From contig OY979717.1 in assembly GCA_963855995.1 (NCBI GenBank), positions 17,277,460 to 17,341,459 of the forward strand: a stretch of 64,000 nucleotides of DNA, in the 5' to 3' direction. The first letter of the stretch is position 1. Each line of letters starts with the position of its first letter. Below, piece by piece: positions 24,137 to 36,766 of the stretch. Source of the stretch: Muricea muricata (lineage: Eukaryota; Cnidaria; Anthozoa; Malacalcyonacea; Plexauridae). Under the pieces are notes generated by a model. It ran no database searches. It had not been told where the DNA came from and was given only the letters and a program-made list of their open reading frames with translations. The translations under genes and the position numbers were made by a program.

Positions 24137-25116
24137 CAAAGTGGTAACTAACATAGAAAGTGGTAACTAACATAGTCCAGTGGTAAAGACAATGTGTATC
24201 CCTTCAGAATCAATCACTGAGTCCGGGAGCAATACCTACCTTTGATAAAAATCGTTCTGGATTTCGTCAGTTTCAAGAATTAAGCATAGGCTAGAAGAAC
24301 GTATAGACAACTTAAACCAACTTGCCGAAGCCTCATAACCAACGTAATGCAGTGGTCAAATACAAATTACCCTACAAAAGTGGGTAGGATCAATTCCTGC
24401 CCTTGCCATGCATTAAATAGTTTTCGTCTTGTGTAAGAATTAATAACCCTTTCCAAAGTGTCTTTTCGTCTATTTTGCAAATTTTTTTAGAAAAAAATTC
24501 GTCACAATTTGACAATTACTTCTTTTTATCATACAGTCTGATAAAGAAAAATTTTTATTTCCTTGTTAACCGCACTGGCAAAATTTTTGGTAAATGGAGA
24601 AAATAAAAGTTCTAAAAAACCATCGAAAAAAATTGAACAGAAAACCGTGCTCAAAATGCTATAGTTTTTCTTAACGGTGGGAGCCATCTTTTTTGGCGAA
24701 AAAACCCCAAATAAATAATTGAAAAGAATCACGCTCTACCACTTACATTAGGGCTATTGAAAAGCGTCATAAGAGATTGTACGCCAGCGTAATCAATTTA
24801 AATTAAAAAGTTCCAAAAGGTGTCAGGAATTCTGTCACATTCAAAGGATTAGCCTTGGGAATGTATAACGATGGTAAAAAGGACCGGGGTATTGTAATAA
24901 AAGTTTGCACACGGATGGCGCGCACGGGTGGCTTCGCACAATTGGCCTCGACAACCCACCAAATGCGGTTGCCTTTCGACAACGACATCGAATTGACTGC
25001 CTCAACCGTCTGTGTCATAACTCCACCACCTCTGGTTCGAAATATAGGGGAGGGTAGAAGCGGCCCCCAGACCGTAAGTGCTAAAACCCTGTATCTTCGA
25101 ATCAGACCATCAAGAT
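24137..25116. other. No gene recognised; SINE-like patches
   Basis: The segments at about 24165-24240 and 24345-24420 contain GGTAGGATCAATTCC and GAGTCCGGGAG, which hint at tRNA-derived repeats. No complete box A/box B pair or target duplication could be set. Open frames on both strands at 24803-25166 overlap each other and show no domain. Confidence 0.3.
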
Positions 25117-25272
25117 ATAGTGTCACCGATTTGTATATATATACCTCATGCTCTGCTGTGCAGTGATTGTGGTTGAATTACGACCGGGTAGACACTATTG
25201 CAATGCGCACATGCATCTATATATAGGCTGCTGTTATTAACGTGCTGTATAAGTTTTATCATATCAAAATAT
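25117..25272. repeat. Diverged copy of the palindrome's right arm
   Basis: This matches 23420-23575 from CACCGATTTGTAT through ATTGTGGTTGAATTACGACC to GCACATGCATCTATATATAG, with scattered changes. The left arm of the palindrome is absent here. Confidence 0.8.
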
Positions 25273-25355
25273 ATCCCATATAATCGCCTACACGTGATCA
25301 CGATTCAACCTTTTAATTTATTTACTGGAAAATGATCATCAATGACTACAATATA

Positions 25356-25361
25356 TTTATT
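25356..25361 (-). terminator. Polyadenylation signal of the MFSD6-like gene
   Basis: On the minus strand AATAAA lies about 80 bases after the stop codon of the MFSD6-like gene, a normal spacing for a short 3' UTR. Confidence 0.55.
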
Positions 25362-25440
25362 AAGAAACAACTCATTTTCTATGTATATGTATATAAAAAA
25401 TATCTCTGCTGCATGCACTCAAACCAAAAATATAAATTGA

Positions 25441-28400
25441 CTACTTTTCTTCATTCAACGATTCGTAAGGCGCTACTGGGGAGTAATCCCACATTGTAGA
25501 CCAAATTGGTTCAACTTCATCGTTTCTGCGGTAACGAATTAAGAAAACAACTGTGACTACCACTACGATTATAAGGCTAAAAGATCGAAACAGTTCATCA
25601 AATCCATACTGAACCAATATCAGCCCCCCAAATAATCCGCCGATTCCTCGTCCTAGACCACCGTGCAGCGAGTGAACAATTCCTTGCAGTGTAGCTCCAA
25701 TTTTGGGAGGTGCACCAACATAACTGACGAGTGCTGCCCACACGCATGAATACGAAATTCCAGAAAGAAGTTCAATGGGCACCACCATCCAAGGTGAAAC
25801 CAAGAATGAATAATACAAGAAGGTGATCACGCTGGTCAGCATTCCAGCATAAATAACCCGAAAGTAACCGTACTTGAGTATCAGCATTGGTGAAAGATAA
25901 AAGAAGATCACCTTGGAGATACTTTGAACCGTTGTCGTGACAACAAGTATCAATGGCGTGGCACCAAGTCGAATCAAGTGTACGAATAGGAAACTGTCTG
26001 TTAATCCTGCGCCAACACCAGTAAATAACGCCAAGAACGCAAATAAGAAGTATTCAACGTTATTAAAACGTTTAATGCAATCGAAGAAGGAACAGCTGGC
26101 ATTTTCTTTTCCTTCGTAGGTTTTAAACTTGAATTTAAATGTTGTGAAAAAAGCAAGCAACAACAGAGCACAACAACTGTAGAACACCGGCTTGTATCTT
26201 TCTGCCATTTTCTCCGGACAATTATTGATCTCATCTTTCTTGGATACGGTGTAATGTAAGACACTTCCAGTTATAATAGACATCAGTCCAAACCCAACCG
26301 CAGCCCAAGCTAATTGATGTCCATATCTATACGGTTGCTTCCTCAACGTTTGCAATGTAGCAGTGTCTGCAAGGCTGAGGATTGGAGCACCGATCAGTTC
26401 AGCTGCCAACATTAGGAGTAACAGGATCAAGAATATGTGATCACGAATTTTCGTCTCTTCTGCTCGGCTATTTTGACGCGGTTCGTTCCGATAGACATCA
26501 ATTGGCCACGTGTCTTCGCCTGCTATCTCGGGTGCGTATGGCCAATATTCCTCGTATTCGCCCGCTCCCTGAAGGTATAAGATGTAAATATGTCTATTAA
26601 CTATATTTTCCTTCAGTACCATAATTGATGAAGTCAATTATTTAGTTGATAAACTAAATTAAATATATTGACCGACACTAATCAGGATTTCTGATCAGAA
26701 ATACATCGCCGGAGTAAGAATTGACAGAAAAACTTTTGATATTAATACCATGTAACTTTTGTCATTACATTCGTTGATACGAATTTTCAAGAAACTGAAA
26801 TTCATATTCATGCTTAAGAGAAATATACATAAAAATGTATCGCACTTGGTGCTTGAACACCCCCTCCCCCAGTCGTGCCCGCATTCCTTTATATACTTCT
26901 TCTGATTGTACCAACAGCAAATACGCAATCAGAGGAAAGGATTGGAAACACGGGCAAACATTTCCCACTAAAAAGACAAACATTTAGCGTGTGTTTTTAG
27001 CCTTATTACACCCAAGAAACTTGTAAAAGTCCAATAGTTAGTAATGACATTATGACATAGACATTTATTGCTGTTCTTGTTGCTGTAAATTGACAAAATG
27101 CTGGTTATGTAAATTGAACTTGCATGCAGAGTTCCATTTCAAGGAAAGTGTATCAGGCGCTTGACTGTATCAAAACTCGTCCATTCCTCCGATTGTCTAT
27201 GCATCGTTTAAAGCTAATTGGTATTAAGTTATGAGGTATTAAAATATATGTACCTGACTATTAATATTGTTGTTCTGATATAACTTTAATTTGTTTTAAA
27301 TCATTTTAGGTCGGCATATTATATGATGTTTTGTTGACAAAATGCTTAATATAGTTGTACAAATCTAGTATAGATGTCCATATTTTCGAGATTCAACTGT
27401 ATAGAAGACCCAAATTAAAACAATGCCTTGTATAGTGAAAATATATTTCCGCCAGTTCTTCGCTGGAGCCGCACATGCACGGTTTCGTGTAATTAATTTC
27501 AGAATATATACACTCTCAAGAAATTAGTAACGAGTTACTAATATAAATTCAAAGTTTCTCTCTCAATTTCCACTTCAGATGATTCGCACTTTTGAGTTCG
27601 TACTTTTAAAGTGGAAATTGAAAGAGTTATAATCTCTTATAATCAATACAGTGTTTACTTAATTGCCATGCATATCTAGTATAATTTGAATAATGTAAAT
27701 ATATAGCTAATCAATTTCATACCCGAGTAAAGTTGTCAACAGTATTCATTTTAAGCCCCTCGTCAATCTGGTGGAACTTCTCCCTGAAAATAACTTTTCC
27801 AGGAGGTAACTCTTCATCATCTTCACTAAAGTACACCGGTTTGTCTGCGAATTTTATTTTTCCTTCGTCAGATGATTCTGGAAGCAATGATCTAGACTGT
27901 TGCCGACTCAACCTGACATCATTTCTTCGGCTTACTATATTCGCCAAGTGCAGAGAAAATTCTTCCGTATTGTACACTGTTAAAGTCGGTGCTTTCCCAT
28001 TCAAATTCTCAAAATTCGTTTTGATAGTCCCAGGCGCTTTGTGTGTCGCATTGGTGCGATTTAGTCTGGTTTGAATATCACAATCTTTTGGTATTCCGTT
28101 TACGAAAGTAATCGACAGATAAACAATGATGTACGTTAAAAGACCAGTGTATAAAGTGCATTTGTACTTGTTAAATTTATCGGCGAAGCTTCCGAGCACA
28201 GGCGCCCCAAGGAAAGCGCAAAATGGTCTGATTCCCATCAATATACCGACACGACGATGATCTAACAAAAGCGAGTTTTTGTAGTACAGAGGAAGATAGG
28301 CGAACAATGATGTGGCCGCGTAAAAGAATAAGTAAAACAGTTTGTATACGACGAGTTCAGGGTCACCATACCACGAGGAACACCTTAACGACATTTTTTT

Positions 28401-28532
28401 TCTTGTTAATCCTGAGCCTTCGTCGTCTTCGGCGTTCTCAAACAGCTGTGAAATGTCATCTTTGCCATTTGTAAAGTCAGGGCTTCTTGTAAATTTAATT
28501 GGATGTAAATTTGGCGATTGCCGACCGGCCAT
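25441..28532 (-). CDS. mfsd6: MFSD6-like major facilitator transporter
   Basis: This is a two-exon gene: exon 1 is 28532-27723 and exon 2 is 26568-25441, joined in phase 0 with donor CGG|GTATGA and acceptor TTCAG|GGA, giving 645 aa. Hydrophobic segments in exon 1 (near residues 60-140) and exon 2 add up to about 11-12 membrane spans, separated by a long hydrophilic loop of about 110 residues after the third. The loop, the GIRPFCAFLGAPVLGSFAD segment and the glycine-rich LHGGLGRGIGGLFGG fit the MFS_1-like MFSD6 family; human MFSD6 is about 790 aa. Its substrate is unknown. The start ATG has a strong context (ACCATGG) and a TATA box lies 67 bases upstream. Orthology to MFSD6 rather than MFSD6L is inferred. 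Confidence 0.88.
26569..27722 (-). other. Intron of the MFSD6-like gene
   Basis: This 1,154-bp GT-AG intron has no gene inside. It includes a small inverted repeat near 27560-27625 (TCAATTTCCACTT and its complement). Open frames on the minus strand near 26700-26980 are not supported as exons. Confidence 0.75.
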
Positions 28533-28598
28533 GGTCGGTGAACGTTATGATTTATTGTAACACTGACTGTATTCGAGCATAGTTTGAACTTTCAACGG

Positions 28599-28606
28599 TA
28601 TATATA
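28599..28606 (-). promoter_or_regulatory. TATA box upstream of the MFSD6-like gene
   Basis: TATATATA lies 67-74 bases upstream of the ATG. This would place transcription start about 40 bases before the start codon. No other core element was recognised. Confidence 0.45.
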
Positions 28607-29280
28607 GCGTTGCTCTTTGTCACGTCACGAACACACTGTTCAACAGAAGGACTACTAGTTTCTATGCGAGGAAAAATTTGTGTCACGCTCCAGCCAATAT
28701 CAAAACAATTTGAATAAATTACATAAAGAACTTTTTGTAGCTGCAAGTGTCAGCTGTCGAAAGCGAATATGCAGTTAGTTGGTTATCATTAAAGAATCTA
28801 TGATAAAGATAAAGAACGCTTTCCGGTTCATTCTTGGCTGTGAAGCGATATAATTAATGCTGAAACTCTAAAAGTCTTATAGCAGGAGTTTAATGAACAA
28901 ATAAATGTGCGATTTTTGAGAGAGAGAGAAAAGGAGAGAGAGAAGCATATTGCGTTTATAGTTAAGCTGTAATAAGGGTAATCATGTGAAAAGACAATAA
29001 CAATTATGTATAGCATATTCAAATATTGTTATTTCTAATTACAATGGCTGAAAAGAAACAAGCCAGTAATCGAAAGTATATTTGGAAGAAATGTCCTCAA
29101 GTTAATAGACCTTAGAAGTGCTTACGTCACGCGGTTTTCAATGCATATAAATACAAGGTAAATTTTTCCCACATGTTTCCCACATGGCATTGCTATTCAT
29201 TGCTTAACTCTGGCGTGACGTAAGGACTTCAAACGTCTATTAATATGCGTCTCAACTGGGACAGTGAAAAATACTTTAAC

Positions 29281-29340
29281 CGCGGTGTAAATCGAACTCA
29301 CGATCTTGTTGTTGCTAGCGTTATGGGGTTACCGTCGTGT
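29281..29340 (-). repeat. Possible tRNA-derived SINE fragment
   Basis: On the minus strand AAGATCGTGAGTTCGATTT resembles a tRNA T-arm/B box (GGTTCGANTCC with mismatches), preceded by AACGCTAGCAAC. No full cloverleaf or second end is visible, so this is only a weak call. Confidence 0.3.
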
Positions 29341-29933
29341 GTGTGTGCGTTTATGTTTTCGGAAATTTCGTAATAGACAGGAGCATTTCCCCGGGATAGT
29401 TTCCGGGTAGCACAATTCCGTGGACTAACATAGCGAGTACATTGTCGACAGCGTTTCCACTTTGAAGGAAATTTTCGAAGGAAATTTGAGCAAAATAAAG
29501 AAAATGAAAAGGAAATGTAATTTTGAAGGAAATTTGAAGGAAAAATATTGGTATTGCGTAAAAAATGGAATCTGCAAGATTGTTTAGCAGAAAGGATGGG
29601 TTTATAGCAAATTAGCAATAGCTGGGCAGTGTATCTGTGCTAGATGTTGCCATTTCATCATGACATTTCAGAATTCTTTGTACTTCCAGTTTCTGTACGA
29701 ATGTCTTTCATTGATTTCCGGGCATTTTAGCCTGCACACCAGCCTGAGTGACTGACTACCCTATTTTCCAGTTGCCATGACGCCACCTGCGCGCACGTCA
29801 CCCCATTGCGTCACCCGCACATTGCACAAGCTGTCAACTTGTCATGTCGAAATCGAACAGTTATTTTTGAATTTTTTGCTTCATTTCATGCGAATGTAAT
29901 TGCTTATAAACGTTTATAACATTCATTATAAGT

Positions 29934-31992
29934 ATGGATATTGATACTGATGAATCGTCTAATGACGAACTAGATGACGAAGATGCCTCCGACGACGGAA
30001 CTAAAGTAAGAAACGAAACGGCAACAGCGAAAAAACGCAAAAGACAGCAGCCTTTTATTGAAAACTGGTTACAGCTTCCACAGTTCAAGAAATGGCTCGT
30101 GAGAAGAATAGGCAAAGATCAGAAACCCAAACTGTTAACTTATTTCAATACTGGCATAACCCGACATGCAAGCAGCAAGAAACACCAAAGTCAGGAGAAA
30201 TTATCTATGTCAACAAAATCCATCAGTGACATGGTGGGTCATAGAAGTAATGATAATATCGCCAGCTCTATGGAAGTGAAAATTTGTGCATTTATAGCAG
30301 AGCATAATTTACCCTTGTCAAGTTCGGACAGTATGGTTGCATTTCTTTCTTCTATGTTTCCAAATGATGTTTCGTTAAAGAAAGTAAAACTTGGAAAGCA
30401 AAAGGCTACCAATATGCTACGTAAAGTGCTTGGCTTTGATTATCTTCAAGACGTGGTAACTTTGTCGCAGTCGAACATGTTTAGTGTCATAATTGACGAA
30501 GCTACTGATAGAAGTACACAGAGACAACTAGCAATTGTTGCTGTTTTCTTCGATTTAGACAAATTTGAGCTGCAATACTTCCTTGTAGACTTGGCTGAAA
30601 CAGAGGATGGAACTGCTTATGGGATTTATTTCAAAATGAAACAAACATTTAAAGGCTTGAACACTCCTATTACTAACATAGTCGGTTTTTCTTCGGACAC
30701 AACAAATGTGATGTTTGGACAAAACCACTCCATCTCTCAGTTGCTCAAATGTGAAATCAGTTATGTCCAACTTGTTAAATGTTCCTGTCATCTAATCCAC
30801 CTAGTGTCCTCACAATATGCTTTAAAGCTACCAAAAACGGTCGAGGACCTATGCAGAGACATACTTGCTCATTTTCACAGGTCTTCAAAAAGACAAGACA
30901 CATTCAAAGAATTTCAATCTTTCTTTGAAATTGAACCACATAAGTTATTGTCTCCAGCACAGACCCGATGGCTTTCCTTACAAGAATGTGTCAGTCGTCT
31001 ATTAGAGCAGTATTAAGCCTTAAAACACTATTTTATCTTTGTAGCCAATGACGACCCGTCTCACACAAATGACAGAATCCTTGCTTCACTTCAAAATTGA
31101 TTCATTCAAGCATACTTAGAATTTTAAGTTATCAACTTGAACGATTAAATGGATTTAATCGTTTATTCCAAAGCAAATACCCTCTTCTTCACTCCTTAAA
31201 AACAGAAGTTGAAAAACTCGTTAAGTCAATTGCCAGTGATTTTATGGATATCCCTACCATAAAAAAATGCAAGCTTAGGATATTGACCCTATGAACACTG
31301 AACTGCATATTCCTTTACATCAAGTTTACGTCGGACTGGAAGCTTCAGCTACTCTTCAGGAAATTAAAGAGGGTGCAAGCAAAGAAGAAATTGAGAAATT
31401 TTTAACAAGTTGCAAGAATTTCTTAATTGAATGCATTCTGCAAATCCAAAAACGTTTTGACCTGAAAGCAGAATATCATGAAATTGTCGAGTGTCGTTTG
31501 CCTAGCATCGCTGCTTCATTGACACCAAGATCACTAAAGGGCATTTGTGAGAAGCTGCCTTACCTATGCAACATTCTTGATCTAGGGAAGCTAGATATGG
31601 AATGGAGGCAACAAGCCCTTGAAGAAAAGTCTGGTGCAGATCTTCAGTGGTGTGATTATTGAAAGATTATTCGAGATTGTAAGACGACAACTGGAGAACC
31701 TTATGAAATTTGTTGGGATACTGCTATCGGTACCTTTTTCAAATGTATCGGTTCAAAGAATTTTAGCCAGCTTAAGTTTGTAAAAACACATCACAGAAGC
31801 AACCTGAAATCTACCTCACTAACTTCACTTCTTCAAAGTAAAATGGCAATGAAAAATGGACACTACTGTGCTACCAGTCTTAAACCAGACAAGAAATTAT
31901 TGGGGCTAGCATCTGTAATGAAGCCCAATGCAACTGATGAAGAAGTAAAAATGCTAAGGAAGGATTTCCTTAGCAAACTGAAGAGTGACTGA
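29934..31992 (+). pseudogene. hAT-like transposase, broken
   Basis: The first open frame (29934-31016, 360 aa) begins with an acidic, lysine-rich tail. It then has a remnant of a TTF/BED-like zinc finger whose histidine part (RHASSKKHQ) is present but whose CxxC part is missing. The hAT catalytic region follows: IIDEATDRS (D188), FSSDTTNVM (D255), CSCHLIHL near 283, and QTRWLSL near 343. The frame stops at 31014-31016, but homologous-looking coding sequence continues in pieces at 31097-31294, 31291-31662 and to about 31992 (KDFLSKLKSD). Several stops and shifts make it non-functional. No terminal inverted repeats were found, so it may be an isolated or domesticated-then-lost copy. Confidence 0.72.
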
Positions 31993-32503
31993 GTGGGTGA
32001 AGGTCTAGTTAAACTTGAGTAGTTAAGTAGCATATGTTTAAGAATGAGAATATCTGCTTTGGTTATAAATTACAAACTGAAGCTAGACCATTTAACAATT
32101 AGTCATGGAAGGTGATTTACATGATTACGCCTTTAATTAATAATTTGTAATTTAAATGAGATTGGGGACAATTTTTACCACTTCATATTACAATTTGCAA
32201 TAACCAAAAGTAAGAAAACTTTGAATTATTTCATAAAAGACTGAAAAGAGTTAATTGATAGTCAATAAGTGGTATATTTCTAATTTTCAATACTGATAGC
32301 GTGTTATGAATGCTTGAAATAGTATTAATTCTACCTACCCATCTGCAGCAAAGTATATTATTCCATGCTCAATTGCCTGGCTATGAAATGATACAGTAAC
32401 TTTTATATGCCAGCATCCAGCTACTCCTTGTTCTTTATGTAGCTTCATTCGGATAGAAATGAGGTGGTTGAACTGAAACCAAATGAATCTACTGGGGTAG
32501 ACG
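31993..32503. other. No gene recognised
   Basis: AT-rich sequence between the transposase relic and the solo LTR. It may include the 3' part of the hAT element, but no inverted terminal repeat could be paired. Confidence 0.3.
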
Positions 32504-32890
32504 TGGTGCGTTGAATAAATCGAACTCGACGTTAGAATTTTGACAACAAGGTTATAACACTTTAATAAACAGATAACAGGATATATATACAGGTGTGAAA
32601 TATGTACAATACAATGATATCACGATACGACGACTTGTAGGAAATAGGGTGTCGAAATGTAGACCAATGTTGAAGGTTTTGTTGGTAGGATCAAGTCCAA
32701 TATCAATAATTTGAATCTTGACGAATCGCGGTTTTAGATCGTTTGAATTGTCGTTTATCGCGGTATATTGCCCTTGTAGATTGTATTTAGTCGATATAGA
32801 TTATAGAATCGCGCAGAATCGAATCGGTTAGGATGACTGAATCGAATCGAATAAGTAAAGTCGGTTCGAATTTGGTTTGCTAACGCACCA
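32504..32890 (-). repeat. Probable solo LTR
   Basis: This 387-bp segment starts TGGTGCGTT and ends AACGCACCA, an LTR-like inverted border. Read on the minus strand it has a TATATATAT box followed by TTTATTAAAGTG, the order expected in an LTR. No internal coding region and no second copy are in the window. I did not see a target duplication, so an LTR of a deleted element is only the likeliest reading. Confidence 0.5.
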
Positions 32891-34435
32891 AACTTTAACC
32901 TTTTATATATAGCGTAGATTTATATACAGCTTCTTCTTTAAGCCAGGATAGTAAAGGTAGACAGTCTTCTTAACGTGGATAGAACTTGGCCAATACGCAG
33001 CCGGCAGCCCAAAACAACTACAGACCGGCCAAGTTTTCCGCATTTTGCGTGAGAGTTACGCATTCTGCTTTTGTTCCCGCTGTCCCGCACGCATCATTAA
33101 AATAATGCAAAAGTTACGCATTTTTATCATTTTATGACGTTCCATTTTTCATGCCATGTAACCTGAAAAATTAGTACTAACAATAACTCACTGACACCTA
33201 CTGTGTGCAAAAGGTAATATGACGCCAATGTGCCAATATTTACAGGTAACCATAGCAGACAGCAGACATGTCCAGTGTCACGCATTTGGCGTGATTGTCG
33301 CACATTTTTTTCCACAATATTGTTTCACGCACACAAAATAAATTTTTAAAATCTTGTTAAAGCAGATTTAAAGCGGATTTTGAAGTTCATGGGGGGAGTG
33401 TCACGCATTTTAATTTTGCAACCTTGACAGGTCTGCAACTACTGCTTAGTGCTTACTCACAAGCGTCCATGTTAAAGACTTATTGCAGAATGAAGTTTAC
33501 AAGCTGGGTAGATTGTTTTTGTGCAAGAACAAACCGGAATTTACTGCGTAATCAAAACAAACCTATGTTTTTCGCAAGTGACATAGTGTGGCTAGGCTAG
33601 GCTAGGCAACCGCATTGCGCATTTGCTGACCAAACTTTGATGGGAACGCATTTTGATGGGAACTTTGCTAGCAGCGGAAAATAACAAACTTGTTTGTTTC
33701 CCATTTAACTTTTCGAAAACATTAATTTGACTTTCCGTTTCGAAACCAACACTTTATATGTAACTTTGTTAGAATATTCTTGCAGTTATTACCCAGGTAC
33801 AATTTACATTGATTTTTCACATGCAGTGTACCATACTACCATGTAAATACACATATATGTAGGGTGGTGTATAAAAAATTTTAATGTATGCATTTATTAA
33901 TTAACAATGACTGTTGAAATGTTTCCCTGTATATGGGTGCAAAGCCTTGCTAGCCTGCGTACAGACGGTAATACAGTGATATTATGTCTGTATGCAGCTA
34001 AGCTTTGCACAATTGTCAAGGAAATTTGGAGGAAATCATATCTCTTTCCGAACGGAAATTTTCAGAAAAAAAGGAAATCAAAGCTTTTTGAAAGGGAATT
34101 ATGTTTTCCGAAAGTGGAAACACTATGTCGAAGCGAGAGATATGTACCATAGAAGCGATCAGAGATTTGTGATATATTTAGATAGATCGTTTAATAAAAA
34201 TGATGCACCTTGCAGTCACATAGCCGGACTGAATTACATGATCATGTACAATAATTACAAGAAACATTTCAAAATTATTATTCTAAACTAAACTACGTAA
34301 AACTTAAGACAATACAAATATTTACCCACTATAATCGCTACAATATCTAGGAATAAACGAATATCTCGGTCGGTTAGTTCTCAGATTAGGTGTTATAAAA
34401 TCTCGGCTTCCTTGAATGTCTAGTGTACGAACTAG
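32891..34435. other. No gene recognised
   Basis: Non-coding. It includes several GTTACGCATT / CACGCATTT motifs between 33040 and 33420, suggesting an unnamed repeat, and a short GCTAG tandem (about 33590-33606). Confidence 0.3.
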
Positions 34436-34440
34436 CTTAG

Positions 34441-34578
34441 GCCTACTCTGGGCCCCAATGTCGCCTAATATCGCCTAATATCGCCCAATATCGCCTAATG
34501 TCGCCCAATATCGCCTAATGTCGCCCAATATCGCCTATTATCGCCTAATATTGCCTATTATTACCTGACATCCCCTAA
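34441..34578 (+). repeat. AATATCGCCY minisatellite, copy 1
   Basis: About twelve imperfect 10-bp units AATATCGCCY follow AGGCCTACTCTGGGCCCCAA. The array decays towards its right end. An inverted partner with the same unit and the same flank is at 48780-48933. Confidence 0.85.
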
Positions 34579-34987
34579 TACTGCTTATGTTACTTGGGAG
34601 TGGAGAAGGTTGGTCAGTCACTTGGTTATGGTTTACGATAATATACTAACACTTGTGTCAATAGTACTCTTTTTGCTATGAGTGTGTAATTGTTTACAGA
34701 CCTTGGCTAAGGCAGCTGTCTCTCTTTTAGAGCACAGTGATGATTACCACAAGGAGTACCATTTTTCATACATTTCACTTCACTCTATTAAGGCCCATGA
34801 CTTGCCAATTGTGCTGCATATTTTTTGTGAAAGCAATTACATTTGAATTTTGGTTACACCAACTATATAGACAGAGTCTGAAATGTTATCTAGCTGTATT
34901 ACCAATACTAATAGTAGACCATAGTAATACAGCTAGAGAATCAGGTTTTGCAATCAAATATGGTACCATGCCTCAAGGTATGATTGT
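34579..34987. other. No gene recognised
   Basis: The plus-strand open frame at 34737-35024 runs into the terminal repeat of the next element and has no known domain. Confidence 0.3.
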
Positions 34988-35050
34988 CCATAGGCGGCCC
35001 AATTCAGTGTGTAGTTTCATATAGAGATCAGTGCGCACTACTTTTTACTT

Positions 35051-35240
35051 AACAAATAGATTTCATTTTTGCGTGCGTCTGTACTGTAATAGATCACAGA
35101 TGACGTCATAGCGTGTGAAGAACAAAAAAGTACGCACGAGACGCAGTCGAGTGCGTGACTTTTTGTTCTTCACACGCTATGGCGTCATCTGTGATCTATT
35201 ACAGTGCAGAAGCACAAAAAAATGAAATCTATTTGTTTTA
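35051..35240. repeat. 190-bp palindrome inside the TIR element
   Basis: Inverted arms of about 85 bp share AACAAATAGATTTCATTTTT at the outer edge and GTGTGAAGAACAAAAAAGT near the centre. It could be a nested MITE or part of the host element. Confidence 0.75.
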
Positions 35241-35398
35241 TGTTATAATAAAGTTGACAAAAATCATGCGAAGACCCGCGAAATAAATTAGCTAAATTAG
35301 ATCACGCCATCAGCTGACGTCATCCGTGCGTGTGTACTTTAATAACACACAGCTCGCGACCAATGAAAATGCAGAATGAACACGTATTATTATATAAA

Positions 35399-36051
35399 TT
35401 ATTATATAAATATCCTAAGGCTGGCAACTCTTTTACAGTAATAAACTGACACATATTAGACTTTCGCTTCAAACAAAAAAATTGTGTTAATTTACCGCAA
35501 AAAAACTAGATACAAATGATCTTAGATATCTCTTCTACATTTGTAGATAGTTTTTAGACAAAAACAAGATTCGAAAATACGTAAATTTGTTCAATAAAAA
35601 GTGTTTTTGATCAAAATTTTCCGTGTAGATAGGCGGGATGCAAAGTGCCCTACAAACGTCATCTTCGGAAATGACTTCGGCTAAGCAAATCTAAGCTCCT
35701 ATTGGTTGCTATTGAATTCGTCTTTTCTTCGGCGTTTCCGAGTGCTCATCAGCCAATAGCAGCTTAGCCGAAGTCATTTCCGAAGATGACGTTTGTAGGG
35801 CACTTTGCATCCCGCCTATCTACACGGAAAATTGTGATCAAAAACACTTTTTATTGAACAAATTTACGTATTTTCGAATCTTGTTTTTGTCTAAAAACTA
35901 TCTACAAATGTAGAAGAGATATCTAGGATCATTTGTATCTAGTCTTTTTGCGGTAAATTAACACAATTTTTTTGTTTGAAGCGAAAGTCTAACATGTGTC
36001 AGTTTATTACTGTAAAAGAGTGGCCAGCCTTAGGATATTTATATAATAATG
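35399..36051. mobile_element. Foldback (snapback) element, copy 2
   Basis: This 650-bp near-perfect palindrome is of the same family as 20530-21262. The arms run from ATATAAATATCCTAAGGCTGG to the centre near 35725 and are more alike here than in copy 1, suggesting this copy is younger or gene-converted. The left edge carries a short duplicated TTATTATATAAA. Confidence 0.78.
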
Positions 36052-36766
36052 TATGAACAGTGCTGCCAGATGAAATCTCAAAATATTCATGTATGCTTAC
36101 GCCAAAAGTTCACAAAAAGTTCATGTCCCTAAATTTTAAGATCGAAACTCGTCGGAATTTATTGGAGATCGTCTGAAAATGTCGGAACTTATCAATATGT
36201 CCGAAAATCCTTCACAGACTATGTTTAAATGCTAAATAAATTGCTGAAAGAATTCTGTTTTAAAATTGTATTTAAAAAACAGGAGTGTCATTAGACTATA
36301 TTTTTATGCGAGCAAATCCATTATCATCGCTACTATTGCTTTCCGACCAATCCGAGATTTTGATTTTTTAAAAACACAGCGAACAGCACAAAAAAGGCGG
36401 GAAATTTAATTTAACATAAATTATACAAATTGTGTTCTATACTTCTATTATGGCACCTATTGTTTCTTACAGCCACTTCAAGTCTGCAAGACATATTTCT
36501 AAACATATTACGGGTTTTTTAGTTGAATCATTGAACATTTTCATCTTGAAAAAATGAAAATATCAAAGTTCATGGAATTGTTCATGACATTTTAAAAAGT
36601 TCACAAAAAGTTCACAAATTTTCAATGTTCAAAAAAAGTTCATGCAGAGGGTAAAAAGTTCACAAATTTGTGAACTTTGTTCACGATCTGGCAACACTGT
36701 GTATGAAGCAGTGCGCACTGAACTCTATATGAAACTACACACTGAATTGGGCCGTCTATGGATTGT

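Larger units (their letters stand above)
28533..29933. other. Intergenic, between two divergent units
   Basis: It contains a GA-rich microsatellite (28917-28945) and a tRNA-like segment near 29281-29340. The 29740-29830 part is more GC-rich and lies before the hAT-like gene relic, where it could be an old promoter. No other gene is seen. Confidence 0.35.
34988..36761. mobile_element. 1.77-kb TIR element, non-autonomous
   Basis: It is bounded by inverted repeats of about 50 bp (34988-35037 and 36712-36761) starting CCATAG-CGGCCCAATTCAG, with only two mismatches. ATTGT flanks both ends (34983-34987, 36762-36766). It has no coding region but holds two large palindromes, at 35051-35240 and 35399-36051. 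A third copy of the terminal repeat (37514-37551 joined to 43507-43525) is the target into which the ISL2EU-type element inserted. Confidence 0.75.

Noticed and set aside
34441-34578. Short regular repeats as a possible CRISPR array
   Set aside because: The units are contiguous 10-mers without spacers and the DNA is eukaryotic; it is a minisatellite.
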